Shown here: one piece after another, positions 42,791 to 51,323 of the stretch
Layout of the letters: each line of letters begins with the position of its first letter
Position numbering within the stretch: the first letter of the stretch is position 1
Source of the DNA: Streptomyces sp. CNQ-509
GTDB lineage: Bacteria; Actinomycetota; Actinomycetes; Streptomycetales; Streptomycetaceae
Assembly: GCF_001011035.1 (NCBI RefSeq)
Contig: NZ_CP011492.1
Span: 4,156,001-4,220,000 of the forward strand
Direction: 5' to 3'
Length of the DNA stretch: 64,000 nucleotides
The notes under the pieces: generated by a model
Seen by the model: only the letters and a program-made list of their open reading frames with translations
What the model was told of the DNA's origin: nothing
The model's database searches: none
Translations under genes and position numbers: made by a program

Positions 42791-44662
42791 TCAGCCCGCC
42801 CCCGACGGCGCCTGCGCCGGGGACGAGTCCGGTGGGCTCGGGTCCGGCTCGGACGCGGTCGGCGTGGGGTCCGGGTCCGAGGGGGACGGGTCGGGATCCG
42901 ACGGGCTGGGGTCGGGGTCGGACGGCGACGGATCGGGGTCGGACGGGCCGGGGTCCGGGTCCGAGGGGGAGGGAGCCGGGTCCGACGGGCGCGGGGTGCC
43001 CGGCGGCGAGTGCGGTGGCGGCTCCGGGTGGGTCGGGGCGGGGGCGCCGCCCGGGCTCGTACGGCCGCTGCCCGCGCCCGTGATCAGGATCGCCGCGCCG
43101 CCCGGGGACACGTACACCCGCGTCTGCCAGCCCGTCCGCGGCTCGCTCACCTCCGCCACCGTCACCGCGACCGTCGTCGCCTGGCCCGGCCGCAGCGTCC
43201 CGTACGTCGCGCTGAACCGCAGCCACCCCGCGTCCGTCCCCACCCGCCAGTCGACCGGCGTCCCGCCGGACGCCCGCAGCCGCAGGTACGTCGTCTCCCC
43301 GGCCGGCCACGCCTCCACCGTCAGCCGGCCCGGGCCCACCCCCGGCCCGCCCGGGGTCGGACCGCCGCGGTCATGGACCTCCACCGACACGTCCGGGTGA
43401 TTGCCGTCACGCGACGCCGGCACGGAGTCGTCGTGCGCGCTGCCGGCCTTCTCCACCGGGCGGCCGTCCAGCGACTCCGGCTCCTCCGCGTCCGCGCTCG
43501 GCGGCGGCCAGCCGGACTCCGCCTCGCCGGCCGCGGGCGCACCGCGGTTCGCCGCCCACAGCGCCAGCACCGGCGCCGCGATGACGGTCGCCACGACCGT
43601 CGACGTCACCGCCCGGGAGCGCAGCCGGCCGCGGCGGGCGGCGCGGTGCCGGGGGTCGCGGGGGTAGCCGCGGCGGTCGAAGCGCGGGGCGTGCACGAAG
43701 CGGGTGCGCTGGGCGCGCCGCATCGCCGCGTACGCGGCCGCGCGGGGCGCCTCCAGCACCGGCAGCGGTCCGTCGGGCCGCGCGGCGCGCAGCGTACCCG
43801 GCCAGGCCCAGCCCGCACCCGCGCGTTCGGCGGCGCGGCGGCACTCGGCGCAGTCGTCGACGTGCCGGACCAGCTCGCGGCTGAGGGCGGCGCTGAGGAA
43901 CAGCCGGCTGTCGCCGGCGAGCCGGGCGATGGCGGGGCAGCCGTGCTGGTCGACGACGGCGAGTGCGGCCCTGGTCCGTTCGACCTCGGCGGCGGCGGTG
44001 GAGAGCAGCACGCGGGCGGCGTCGGGGTGCTGGCCGAGCACGGTGGCGACTTCCTCGGAGGGCAGCCGGTGGCGTACGGCCAACTCCAGCGCCTCGCGCT
44101 GCTCGGGCGTCGTGCCGGCGGCCTCGGGCCAGGCGAGCGCGGCCAGTTCGCGGCGGCGCAGCCGGGCGGCGGCTGCCGACGCTGACTCCCCGGCGGCTTC
44201 CGGCGCGGCTGCTGAAGCGGCTGCGGACCCGGGCTCAGGGGCGGCCTCCGCCCCCGCCGCGGAAGCCGCCCCCGGCGCCGGCGCCGCGCCCGCCTCCGCC
44301 GCACTGGCGGATCGCTTCTCCTCAGCCGCCGGGGCGGGCCGCCGCTGCGCCGGCCGGTGGCCGGGCCTGGGGAGCATGCGCTGCGCCGCTCGCTGCCCGG
44401 GCTTCTGGTCCAGGCGGCGCAGACAGGCCCAACGCGCCAGCGAGTAGAGCCAGGGCCGCCACTCGGCGGGCGTCGCGGGCCGCCGCCGGAGCTGCCGTTC
44501 GGCGATCGCGAGGACGTCGCCGAGTGCGGCGACGGCGTCGTCGTGGTCGCACAGCACCGACATGCAGTAGGTGAACAGGCCGTCCAGATAAGGCTCGTAC
44601 TGCTCGGGCGGGCGCAGTGGCGGCGGCTGCCGGGCGGGTTCGGGGTCGGGGCTGCTCGTCAC
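42791..44662 (-). CDS. Sigma-70-like protein fused to membrane anchor and extracytoplasmic BACON-like domain
   Basis: 623 residues from GTG at 44662. Residues 20-80 resemble ECF sigma region 2 (LFTYCMSVLCDHDDAVAALGDVL, then PWLYSLARWACLRRLDQ), and about 195-240 resembles region 4 (LPSEEVATVLGQHPDAARVLL). A zinc-finger-like DDCAECRRA follows, then a membrane helix (STVVATVIAAPVLALWA), a beta domain of BACON type (LTVEAWPAGETTYLRLRASGG) and a Pro/Asp/Ser repeat tail. It therefore combines sigma-, anti-sigma- and surface-like parts. Function inferred only. Confidence 0.75.
   Translation of the reverse strand: MTSSPDPEPARQPPPLRPPEQYEPYLDGLFTYCMSVLCDHDDAVAALGDVLAIAERQLRRRPATPAEWRPWLYSLARWACLRRLDQKPGQRAAQRMLPRPGHRPAQRRPAPAAEEKRSASAAEAGAAPAPGAASAAGAEAAPEPGSAAASAAAPEAAGESASAAAARLRRRELAALAWPEAAGTTPEQREALELAVRHRLPSEEVATVLGQHPDAARVLLSTAAAEVERTRAALAVVDQHGCPAIARLAGDSRLFLSAALSRELVRHVDDCAECRRAAERAGAGWAWPGTLRAARPDGPLPVLEAPRAAAYAAMRRAQRTRFVHAPRFDRRGYPRDPRHRAARRGRLRSRAVTSTVVATVIAAPVLALWAANRGAPAAGEAESGWPPPSADAEEPESLDGRPVEKAGSAHDDSVPASRDGNHPDVSVEVHDRGGPTPGGPGVGPGRLTVEAWPAGETTYLRLRASGGTPVDWRVGTDAGWLRFSATYGTLRPGQATTVAVTVAEVSEPRTGWQTRVYVSPGGAAILITGAGSGRTSPGGAPAPTHPEPPPHSPPGTPRPSDPAPSPSDPDPGPSDPDPSPSDPDPSPSDPDPSPSDPDPTPTASEPDPSPPDSSPAQAPSGAG
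42870..43000. repeat. 21-bp in-frame repeat in the C-terminal tail of the anchored sigma-like protein
   Basis: About six copies of a seven-residue unit SDPDPSP are encoded on the minus strand. The tail is extended, acidic and Pro-rich. It is outside the membrane by the predicted topology. This is coding low complexity, not a CRISPR. Confidence 0.75.
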
Positions 44663-44735
44663 CCCGCGAAGGTAGGCGCATAATCGCGCACGGATCGGGG
44701 TGGTTCGGCGACTTTCGCCCTCACGGGTGACGTTG

Positions 44736-45314
44736 TCACTCAATGGGGGACCTGGCACCCGTCAGAGTGTCCGCCCCGCGCCGGCGACGGCTCCCGGCAC
44801 CCCCGATCCGTACCCGCGCGAGGGCCGCGCAGGGGGCCGCGACCGCCGCGCCCAGCGCCAGGCCCGCCGCCACGTCGAGCGGGTAGTGCACGCCGACGAA
44901 GACCCGCGACGCCGCCAGCACCACGGCGAACGGCAGCACCCACCCCGCGATCCGCGGCCACGCCACCGCCAGCGCGACGGCCGCGGCGCCGGCGATCGTC
45001 GCGTGGTTGCTGGGGAACGACCAGTCGCCCGGCGGCGGGCAGTCCGCCAGCGGCGCCGCCGCCCCGTGCACCGCCCGGCACGGCCGCTCCCGTTCCACCC
45101 ACACCTTCAGCAACTCGCTGAGCCCGTACGCCCCGGCCGTGCCCGCCGCCCCCGCGACGACCGGCGCGCGCCGCGGCGCCGCCCACCACGCGGCGGCGAA
45201 GAGCGCGGCCAGCAGGAGCAGTCCGGCGTCCGTGCCGTACTCGGCAAGCGTGTGCAGCCAGTCGGGAGTGCGGCGGGCGAGGGACGTGACGTCGCGGTAC
45301 AACTCGTCGTTCAT
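44736..45314 (-). CDS. PAP2-family membrane phosphatase
   Basis: 192 residues, ATG at 45314 (MNDELYRDVTSLARR). Six hydrophobic segments carry the three PAP2 motifs: KVWVERERP (KxxxxxxRP-like), PSNHATIAG (catalytic His) and SRVFVGVHYPLD (nucleophile His). These enzymes remove phosphates from undecaprenyl pyrophosphate or phosphatidic acid at the outer face of the membrane. A composite operator at 45355-45387, identical in layout to the one upstream of dedA, suggests response-regulator control. Confidence 0.92.
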   Translation of the reverse strand: MNDELYRDVTSLARRTPDWLHTLAEYGTDAGLLLLAALFAAAWWAAPRRAPVVAGAAGTAGAYGLSELLKVWVERERPCRAVHGAAAPLADCPPPGDWSFPSNHATIAGAAAVALAVAWPRIAGWVLPFAVVLAASRVFVGVHYPLDVAAGLALGAAVAAPCAALARVRIGGAGSRRRRGADTLTGARSPIE

Positions 45315-45354
45315 GTCCGAACGGTACGAAGCGTGTTCGGTTCACCACTTCCGG

Positions 45355-45387
45355 CGAAAGTCAGTACGCTCCCCTGACGAAAGTCAG
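45355..45387. promoter_or_regulatory. Composite operator, copy A, upstream of the PAP2 gene
   Basis: CGAAAGTCAG at 45355-45364, then 10 nt, then the inverted repeat TGAC-GAAA-GTCA at 45375-45386. The last 10 bases (CGAAAGTCAG, 45378-45387) repeat the first half-site exactly, 23 bp apart. The upstream GTCA starts 46 bp before the PAP2 ATG. Copy B at 60770-60803 has the same spacing and the same distance to its gene. Confidence 0.82.
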
Positions 45388-45441
45388 ACCGCGCGGCGGG
45401 TACGGGACCGCCTTGCGCCCCAAGTCTCGTAAGGTTTCCGC

Positions 45442-46314
45442 GTGGGATCTTTCCGCCGTCCTGTCGGTCCGCTGCCGTCCGCCATCTACTGGCGGCGCCG
45501 CGCGGTCCTGCTCGGCCTGCTCGCCGTGCTCGCGATCTTCGCGATTCTGGTCATCAACCTCGGGGGCGACAGCGAGAACGCCGCCAACGAGGGCAAGAAC
45601 CCCGCCGAGTCGATCACCCCGGGGCCGACCGACGACTCGTCGGTGATCGACAACCCGCCGGGGGGCCGCGACGAGGACGGCGGCGGCTCGGGCGACTCCG
45701 AAGGCTCCGGGGGTTCGGGCGACGAGGACGGCGGCGGCTCCGGCGACTCCGAGGGTTCGGGCGGCTCCGACGGCTCAGGTGACGGCGGCGGTTCCGGTGA
45801 CGGCGAGGACGGCGGTTCCGCCGGCGGCGGCTCAGGGGCGGGCGGTGCGGGCTCCGCGGGCGGCGGTTTCGACGCCGGCTCGGACGGTGTGCCGGCCGGC
45901 TCGTCCATGGCCGCGTGCGCCGCGGGCGACGTGGAGCTGACGCTGCGCAGCCAGGAACGCTCGTACGCGCCGGGGGAGCGGCCGGTGTTCGAGGTGACCG
46001 CGGTCAACTCCGGTGACCGGGACTGCAAGCTGGACTTCTCGCCGACCTCGACGGTGCTCACGATCTCGGCGGCCGGCGGCGGCGCGAGCCGGTGGTGGGC
46101 GTCGGACGACTGCCCGTGGACGACCGACCCGATCCTGCTGGCGGTGCCGGCGGGCAGCGGGGTCTCGCGGACGTACGAGTGGGACATGCGGGCGAGCGAG
46201 CCGCGCTGCGCGACGCCGAAGGCGGGCACGGCGGGCGCGGGGAGCTACGAGGCGGAGGTCAGCGCGGACGGCCTGGCGACGGCGAGGGCGCCGTTCGTGC
46301 TGGAGAAGGCGTAG
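45442..46314 (+). CDS. Membrane-anchored protein with Gly/Ser/Asp repeat linker and Cys-containing extracellular domain
   Basis: 290 residues, GTG start. A basic N-terminus (FRRPVGPLPSAIYWRRR) and one helix (AVLLGLLAVLAIFAILVINL) give type II topology. Residues 60-150 are a Gly/Ser/Asp/Glu spacer with a 17-residue duplication. The outer domain (about 155-290) is beta-rich (VELTLRSQERSYAPGERPVFEVTAVNSGDRDC) with four Cys, likely two disulfides. Its fold resembles an adhesion or binding module. Divergent from the PAP2 gene. Function unknown. Confidence 0.78.
   Translation: MGSFRRPVGPLPSAIYWRRRAVLLGLLAVLAIFAILVINLGGDSENAANEGKNPAESITPGPTDDSSVIDNPPGGRDEDGGGSGDSEGSGGSGDEDGGGSGDSEGSGGSDGSGDGGGSGDGEDGGSAGGGSGAGGAGSAGGGFDAGSDGVPAGSSMAACAAGDVELTLRSQERSYAPGERPVFEVTAVNSGDRDCKLDFSPTSTVLTISAAGGGASRWWASDDCPWTTDPILLAVPAGSGVSRTYEWDMRASEPRCATPKAGTAGAGSYEAEVSADGLATARAPFVLEKA
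45670..45771. repeat. 51-bp tandem duplication in the linker of the anchored protein gene
   Basis: Two near-identical 51-bp units start at 45670 and 45721. Each encodes a 17-residue unit beginning DEDGGGSGDSEGSGGS. The repeat is in frame and would change linker length in units of 17 residues. Confidence 0.8.
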
Positions 46315-46388
46315 CGGCCGGCCCGGCGCCCGCTGCGGCGGGCGCGCTGACCGGCCATAGGTTCCCCGGCGCCCTTCGGGCACGCCAC

Positions 46389-46478
46389 GTTGACCGCGTA
46401 CGTCTCCCTGAGGCCCCCGGATACGGTCCGTTGACCGCCGTACGCCTCATGAGGCGCTCCGCGGACGGGGCGTTGACG
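46389..46478. repeat. Three GTTGAC repeats with about 41-bp period between convergent genes
   Basis: 26-bp units at 46389-46414 and 46430-46455 match at about 22 positions (GTTGACCGC ... TACG ... CTC ... GAGGC). A third GTTGACG starts at 46472. The second unit contains the perfect palindrome GCCTCATGAGGC (46444-46455). They lie between the stop codons of two convergent genes (46314 and 46501). Confidence 0.55.
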
Positions 46479-46500
46479 TCCCGGCGCGGCGCCGTCCGCG

Positions 46501-47625
46501 TCAGACGTAGCGCTCCAGGATCGACGACTCCGCCAGCCGCGACAGCCCCTCGCGCACCGAGCGGGCCCGCGCCTCGCCCACGCCGTCGACCGTCTGCAGG
46601 TCGTCCACGCTGGCGGCGAGGAGCTTCTGCAGGCCGCCGAAGTGCTCCACCAGCCGGTCGATGACGGCGCTGGGGATGCGCGGCACCTTGGCCAGCAGCC
46701 GGTAACCCCGCGGCGAGACCGCGGCGTCGAGGGTCTCGGGCACCCCCGAGTAGCCCAGCGAGCGGGCCACGATCGGCAGTTCGAGCAGCTCGCCGTGGGA
46801 GAGCCGGTCCAGCTCGGTGAGGGCGCGGTCCACGGTGTGCGGGCGGCGTCCGGTGCGCTCCGGCACGTAGTCCCTGACCACGAGCTGGCGTTCCGGCTCG
46901 ACGCCCGCGATCAGCTCGTCGAGCTGGAGGGAGAGCAGCCGGCCGTCGGTGCCCAGCTCGACCACGTACTCCGCGATCTCGGTGGCGATCCGGCGCACCA
47001 TCTCCAGCCGCTGCGCAACGGCGGAGACGTCCCGCACCGTCACCAGGTCCTCGATCTCCAGCGCGGAGAGCGTGCCGGCGACCTCGTCCAGCCGGAGCTT
47101 GTAGCGCTCCAGGGTGGCCAGCGCCTGGTTCGCCCGGGAGAGGATCGCGGCGGAGTCCTCCAGCACGCGCCGCTGGCCGTCGACGTACAGCGCGATGAGC
47201 CGCATCGACTGGCTGACGGAGACGACGGGGAAGCCGCTCTGGATCGACACCCGCTGCGCGGTGCGGTGGCGGGTGCCGGTCTCCTCGGTGGGGATCGAGG
47301 CGTCGGGCAGCAACTGCACGCCCGCGCGCTCGATCCGCGTGATGTCCTGGTCGAGGACCACGGCGCCGTCGAGCTTGCACAGCTCCCGCAGCCTGGTGGC
47401 GGTGAACTCGACGTCCAGCACGAAGCCGCCGGTGCAGATGGACTCGATGATCTTGTCCGTGCCCAGCACGATGAGCCCGCCGGTGTTGCCGCGGAGGACC
47501 CGCTCCAGGCCGTCGCGCAGCGCCGTGCCGGGCGCGACCGCGCTCAGCGCGGCCCTCACCGCGGCATCGGAGCCGGAACTGCCGCCGGCTCTGCCCGGGG
47601 CGCCCGCCCGGTCGCCTGCTGCCAC
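46501..47625 (-). CDS. disA: Diadenylate cyclase DisA, DNA-integrity scanning protein
   Basis: 374 residues. It makes cyclic di-AMP from two ATP and pauses on DNA junctions. The DAC domain has KLDGAVV (DGA at 86-88) and ETGTRHRTAQR (RHRT at 119-122). A helical spine follows, and a C-terminal helix-hairpin-helix DNA-binding region (residues about 310-374) reads VDGVGEARARSVREGL. Both catalytic motifs are intact. Placed 110 bp downstream of radA on the same strand, as in many bacteria; RadA is known to modulate DisA elsewhere. Confidence 0.97.
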   Translation of the reverse strand: MAAGDRAGAPGRAGGSSGSDAAVRAALSAVAPGTALRDGLERVLRGNTGGLIVLGTDKIIESICTGGFVLDVEFTATRLRELCKLDGAVVLDQDITRIERAGVQLLPDASIPTEETGTRHRTAQRVSIQSGFPVVSVSQSMRLIALYVDGQRRVLEDSAAILSRANQALATLERYKLRLDEVAGTLSALEIEDLVTVRDVSAVAQRLEMVRRIATEIAEYVVELGTDGRLLSLQLDELIAGVEPERQLVVRDYVPERTGRRPHTVDRALTELDRLSHGELLELPIVARSLGYSGVPETLDAAVSPRGYRLLAKVPRIPSAVIDRLVEHFGGLQKLLAASVDDLQTVDGVGEARARSVREGLSRLAESSILERYV

Positions 47626-47735
47626 TGGAACCCTCCGGAATCCTCCGGTCGTCGTTTCGGTGCTCTACGCGTGCGCCGGGCGGCGCACGCACGAGCCCCC
47701 TGCGCTCCCCCGCACGGAAGAGACCGGGGCAAAGT

Positions 47736-49190
47736 CTACCGGCGCGCCTCCTCGGGCTGCCGGGACTCCCTCGGCTCCCTCTCTCCGGCCGGCTCCCGGG
47801 ACCCGCCGCCGGTGCGCCGCCGGCCGGCGGGCAGCGCGCGCAACGCGTCCCCTATGTCCGCGACTTCCCTGACTTTCATGCCTGCGGGGACCTTGCCCGG
47901 ATCCGCCGGTACGAGCGCCTGCGTGAACCCCAGCCGGGCCGCCTCCGCCAGCCGCCTGGCCACCCCGGTCACCCGCCGCACCTCGCCGGCGAGCCCCACC
48001 TCGCCGATCGCGACCAGGTTCTTCGGCAGCGGGGTGTCGCTGGCGGCGCTGGCCAGCGCGAGCGCGACGGCCAGGTCGGCGGCCGGCTCGGAGAGCTTCA
48101 CCCCGCCGACGGTGGCGCTGTAGATGTCCCGCTTGGAGAGGGCGCGGATGTCGCCGCGCTGCTCCAGCACGGCCAGCATCATCGAGACCCGGGAGGTCTC
48201 GAGCCCTGACGTGGTGCGCCGGGGGGAGGGGATCTGCGAGTCGACGGTGAGCGCCTGCACCTCCGCGACCAGCGGCCTGCGGCCCTCCAGGGTCACCGTC
48301 AGGCAGGTCCCGGGCACGGGCTCGTCCCGCCGGGTGAGGAAGAGGCCGCTGGGGTCGGCGAGGCCGATGATGCCCTCGTCGTGCAGCTCGAAGCAGCCGA
48401 CCTCGTCGGTCGCGCCGTACCTGTTCTTCATGCCGCGGACCAGCCGCAGCCGGGCGTGCCGGTCGCCCTCGATGTGCAGCACGACGTCCACCAGGTGCTC
48501 CAGCAGGCGGGGGCCCGCGATGGCGCCGTCCTTCGTCACGTGCCCGACGAGGATCGTGGCCATCCCGCGCTCCTTGGAGGCCCGGATCAGCGCGCCGGCG
48601 ACCTCCCGCACCTGGGCCATGCCGCCGGGGGCGCCGTCGATCTCGCCGGAGGCGACGGTCTGCACGGAGTCCAGCACCAGCAGAGCGGGCCTGACCTCGT
48701 CGAGGTGGGCGAGGACGGCGGCGAGGTCGGTCTCGGCGGCCAGATACAGCCCGTCGCTCAGCGCCCCGATGCGGTCGGCCCGCAGCCGGACCTGGCCGGC
48801 GGACTCCTCTCCCGTCACGTACAGCGTGCGCTCGCCGCCGACCGCGGCCTTCGCCGCGACGTCGAGCAGCAGCGTCGACTTCCCCACGCCGGGCTCGCCG
48901 GCCATCAGTACCACCGCGCCGGGCACGAGCCCGCCGCCGAGCACCCGGTCCAGCTCCGGCACGCCGGTGGAGCGGGCCTCGACGCGGCGGGCGTCGACCT
49001 GGGCGATGGGCAGCGCCGGCGTCGTGACCCGGCCGGCGGCCGTGGTCTTGACCGCGGGCGCGCCGACCTCCTCGATCGTCCCCCACGCCTGGCACTCGGG
49101 GCAGCGGCCGAGCCACTTCACGGTGGACCAGCCGCACTCGGCGCAGCGGTACGCGGGGCGGTCCCTGCCGCCGCTCTTTCGGGAAGCCAT
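47736..49190 (-). CDS. radA: DNA repair protein RadA
   Basis: 484 residues, ATG at 49190. Cys16-Cys19-Cys30-Cys33 zinc finger (CAECGWSTVKWLGRCPEC), Walker A GEPGVGKST (98-106), VLDSVQT Walker B, the RadA-specific KNRYG at 255-259, and a C-terminal Lon-protease-like domain (SDTPLPKNLVAIGEVGLAGEVRRV). It is a DnaB-type helicase promoting branch migration during recombination. Divergent from ilvD with 160 bp between. A disordered polar tail of about 25 residues closes the protein. Confidence 0.97.
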   Translation of the reverse strand: MASRKSGGRDRPAYRCAECGWSTVKWLGRCPECQAWGTIEEVGAPAVKTTAAGRVTTPALPIAQVDARRVEARSTGVPELDRVLGGGLVPGAVVLMAGEPGVGKSTLLLDVAAKAAVGGERTLYVTGEESAGQVRLRADRIGALSDGLYLAAETDLAAVLAHLDEVRPALLVLDSVQTVASGEIDGAPGGMAQVREVAGALIRASKERGMATILVGHVTKDGAIAGPRLLEHLVDVVLHIEGDRHARLRLVRGMKNRYGATDEVGCFELHDEGIIGLADPSGLFLTRRDEPVPGTCLTVTLEGRRPLVAEVQALTVDSQIPSPRRTTSGLETSRVSMMLAVLEQRGDIRALSKRDIYSATVGGVKLSEPAADLAVALALASAASDTPLPKNLVAIGEVGLAGEVRRVTGVARRLAEAARLGFTQALVPADPGKVPAGMKVREVADIGDALRALPAGRRRTGGGSREPAGEREPRESRQPEEARR

Positions 49191-49261
49191 GCGGATAACG
49201 TAGCGGGACCCGCTGACACCGCCCGGATTTCTCCACAGGCGGGGTGCGGTGGTACGACCGG

Positions 49262-49300
49262 CCCGTCCGGACTGTGGACAAACGGTCCGGACCGTGGGCA
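49262..49300. promoter_or_regulatory. Two direct 19-bp repeats containing GTCCGGAC upstream of ilvD
   Basis: CCCGTCCGGACTGTGGACA at 49262-49280 and ACGGTCCGGACCGTGGGCA at 49282-49300 match at 15 of 19 positions with a 20-bp period. Each is centred on the palindrome GTCCGGAC; the second extends to ACGGTCCGGACCGT. They end just upstream of a possible -10 (TAGGCT, 49308-49313), 51 bp before the ilvD ATG. A tandem operator for ilvD is plausible. Confidence 0.55.
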
Positions 49301-49350
49301 GGGGGCGTAGGCTCGAAGACTCGGATGTACCGCTTCCCCGGGAGGGAAAC

Positions 49351-51204
49351 ATGCCCGCGCTGAGGTCCCGTACCGTCACCCACGGCCGCAACATGGCGGG
49401 CGCCCGCGCCCTCATGCGCGCCTCGGGCGTAGCGAACGAGGACATCGGCAAGCCCGTCGTCGCGGTCGCCAACAGCTTCACCGAGTTCGTCCCGGGGCAT
49501 ACGCACCTGGCGCCCGTCGGCCGCATCGTCTCCGAGGCGGTCAAGGCCGCCGGCGCGGTGCCGCGCGAGTTCGACACGATCGCGGTGGACGACGGCATCG
49601 CGATGGGCCACGGCGGGATGCTCTACAGCCTGCCCTCGCGCGACCTGATCGCCGACTCCGTGGAGTACATGGTGGAGGCGCACTGCGCCGACGCCCTGGT
49701 GTGCATCTCCAACTGCGACAAGATCACCCCCGGGATGCTCATGGCCGCCCTGCGGCTGAACATCCCCACGGTCTTCGTCTCCGGCGGCCCCATGGAGGCC
49801 GGCCGCGCCACCCTCGTGGACGGCACGGTCCGCAAGCTCGACCTGATCGACGCCATGGTGGACGCGGCGAACGACGGCGTCTCCGACGCCGACGTGCTGC
49901 GCATCGAGGAGAACGCCTGTCCCACCTGCGGCTCCTGTTCCGGCATGTTCACCGCCAACTCGATGAACTGCCTGACCGAGGCCATGGGCCTCTCCCTCCC
50001 GGGCAACGGATCGGTGCTCGCCACCCACACCGCGCGCAAGGCGCTCTACGAGGCCGCGGGCCGCACGGTCGTCGAGCTGACCACGCGCTACTACGAGCAG
50101 GACGATGAGACGGTCCTCCCGCGGAACGTGGCGAGCCGCAGCGCCTTCGAGAACGCGATGGCCCTCGACATCGCCATGGGCGGCTCGACGAACACGATCC
50201 TGCACCTGCTGGCCGCCGCCCAGGAGGCCGGCCTCGACTACGGGCTGGCGGACATCGACGCCGTCTCCCGCCGGGTGCCGTGCCTGGCCAAGGTCGCGCC
50301 GAACGTCGCCCCCGGCGGGACGTACTACATGGAGGACGTGCACCGCGCGGGCGGCATCCCCGCCATCCTCGGCGAGCTGTACCGCGCGGGACTGCTCAAC
50401 GAGGACGTGCACGCGGTGCACTCCGACTCGCTCGCGGACTGGCTCAAGCGGTGGGACGTCCGCGGCGGCTCCCCGTCGCCCGAGGCCGTCGAACTGTGGC
50501 ACGCGGCGCCCGGCTGCGTGCGGTCGGCGACGGCGTTCTCGCAGTCCGAGCGCTGGGAGTCCCTGGACACCGACGCGGAGGGCGGCTGCATCCGCTCGCT
50601 GGAGCACGCGTACTCGAAGGACGGCGGTCTCGCGGTGCTCAAGGGCAACATCGCGGTGGACGGCGCCGTGGTGAAGACCGCGGGCGTCGACGCCTCGATC
50701 CTCACCTTCGAGGGCCCGGCCGTCGTCTGCGAGTCGCAGGAGGAGGCGTGCGACAAGATCCTCGGCAAGCAGGTCAAGGAGGGCGATGTCGTCGTCATCC
50801 GCTACGAGGGCCCCAAGGGCGGCCCCGGCATGCAGGAGATGCTGTACCCGACGTCGTTCCTGAAGGGCCGCGGCCTGGGCAAGGCGTGCGCGCTGGTCAC
50901 CGACGGCCGCTTCTCCGGCGGCACGTCGGGGCTCTCCATCGGCCACGCCTCGCCCGAGGCGGCGGCGGGCGGCGCGATCGCGCTGGTCGAGGACGGCGAC
51001 CTGATCCGTATCGACATCCCGAACCGCGGCATCGAGCTGCTGGTCGACGAGCAGACCCTGGCCGAGCGCCGCGCGGCCCTCGGCGGGCGGTACGCGCCGG
51101 AGAACCGCGAGCGCAAGGTGTCCACGGCCCTGCGGGCGTACGCGGCGATGGCGACCAGCGCCGACAAGGGCGCGGTGCGGGACGTCACCAAGCTGGAGGG
51201 CTGA
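49351..51204 (+). CDS. ilvD: Dihydroxy-acid dehydratase
   Basis: 617 residues; GGGAGGG sets the ATG at 49351 (MPALRSRTVTHGRNMAGA). Third shared step of isoleucine, valine and leucine synthesis. Iron-sulfur and metal sites are in CISNCDKITPG and ENACPTCGSCSGMFTANSM; DDGIAMGHGGMLYSLPSR and GRFSGGTSGLSIGH are also present. Full length. An operator-like direct repeat precedes it. The next gene (51324) is a small membrane protein 119 bp away. Confidence 0.98.
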   Translation: MPALRSRTVTHGRNMAGARALMRASGVANEDIGKPVVAVANSFTEFVPGHTHLAPVGRIVSEAVKAAGAVPREFDTIAVDDGIAMGHGGMLYSLPSRDLIADSVEYMVEAHCADALVCISNCDKITPGMLMAALRLNIPTVFVSGGPMEAGRATLVDGTVRKLDLIDAMVDAANDGVSDADVLRIEENACPTCGSCSGMFTANSMNCLTEAMGLSLPGNGSVLATHTARKALYEAAGRTVVELTTRYYEQDDETVLPRNVASRSAFENAMALDIAMGGSTNTILHLLAAAQEAGLDYGLADIDAVSRRVPCLAKVAPNVAPGGTYYMEDVHRAGGIPAILGELYRAGLLNEDVHAVHSDSLADWLKRWDVRGGSPSPEAVELWHAAPGCVRSATAFSQSERWESLDTDAEGGCIRSLEHAYSKDGGLAVLKGNIAVDGAVVKTAGVDASILTFEGPAVVCESQEEACDKILGKQVKEGDVVVIRYEGPKGGPGMQEMLYPTSFLKGRGLGKACALVTDGRFSGGTSGLSIGHASPEAAAGGAIALVEDGDLIRIDIPNRGIELLVDEQTLAERRAALGGRYAPENRERKVSTALRAYAAMATSADKGAVRDVTKLEG

Positions 51205-51323
51205 GCCCGGCGCGGCCCGCAGCGGCGCGGCCGCGCCCTTACCCCGGCTCCCCCAGGGGCGGCCTTCGGCCCGTCCCCAGGGGGGCGGGACACGCCGCGG
51301 AGGGCTCCGCGATAATCGGGTGC

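Noticed and set aside
42870..43000. Short regular repeats resembling a CRISPR-like array
   Set aside because: The 21-bp units are contiguous, in frame, and encode SDPDPSP in a protein tail; there are no unique spacers and no cas genes. The same applies to repeats at 13901-13953 and 45670-45771.
47865..47882. Further CTGACTTTC match near 47870 as a third operator copy
   Set aside because: It lies inside the radA coding region and lacks the second half-site and the inverted TGAC-N4-GTCA spacing.
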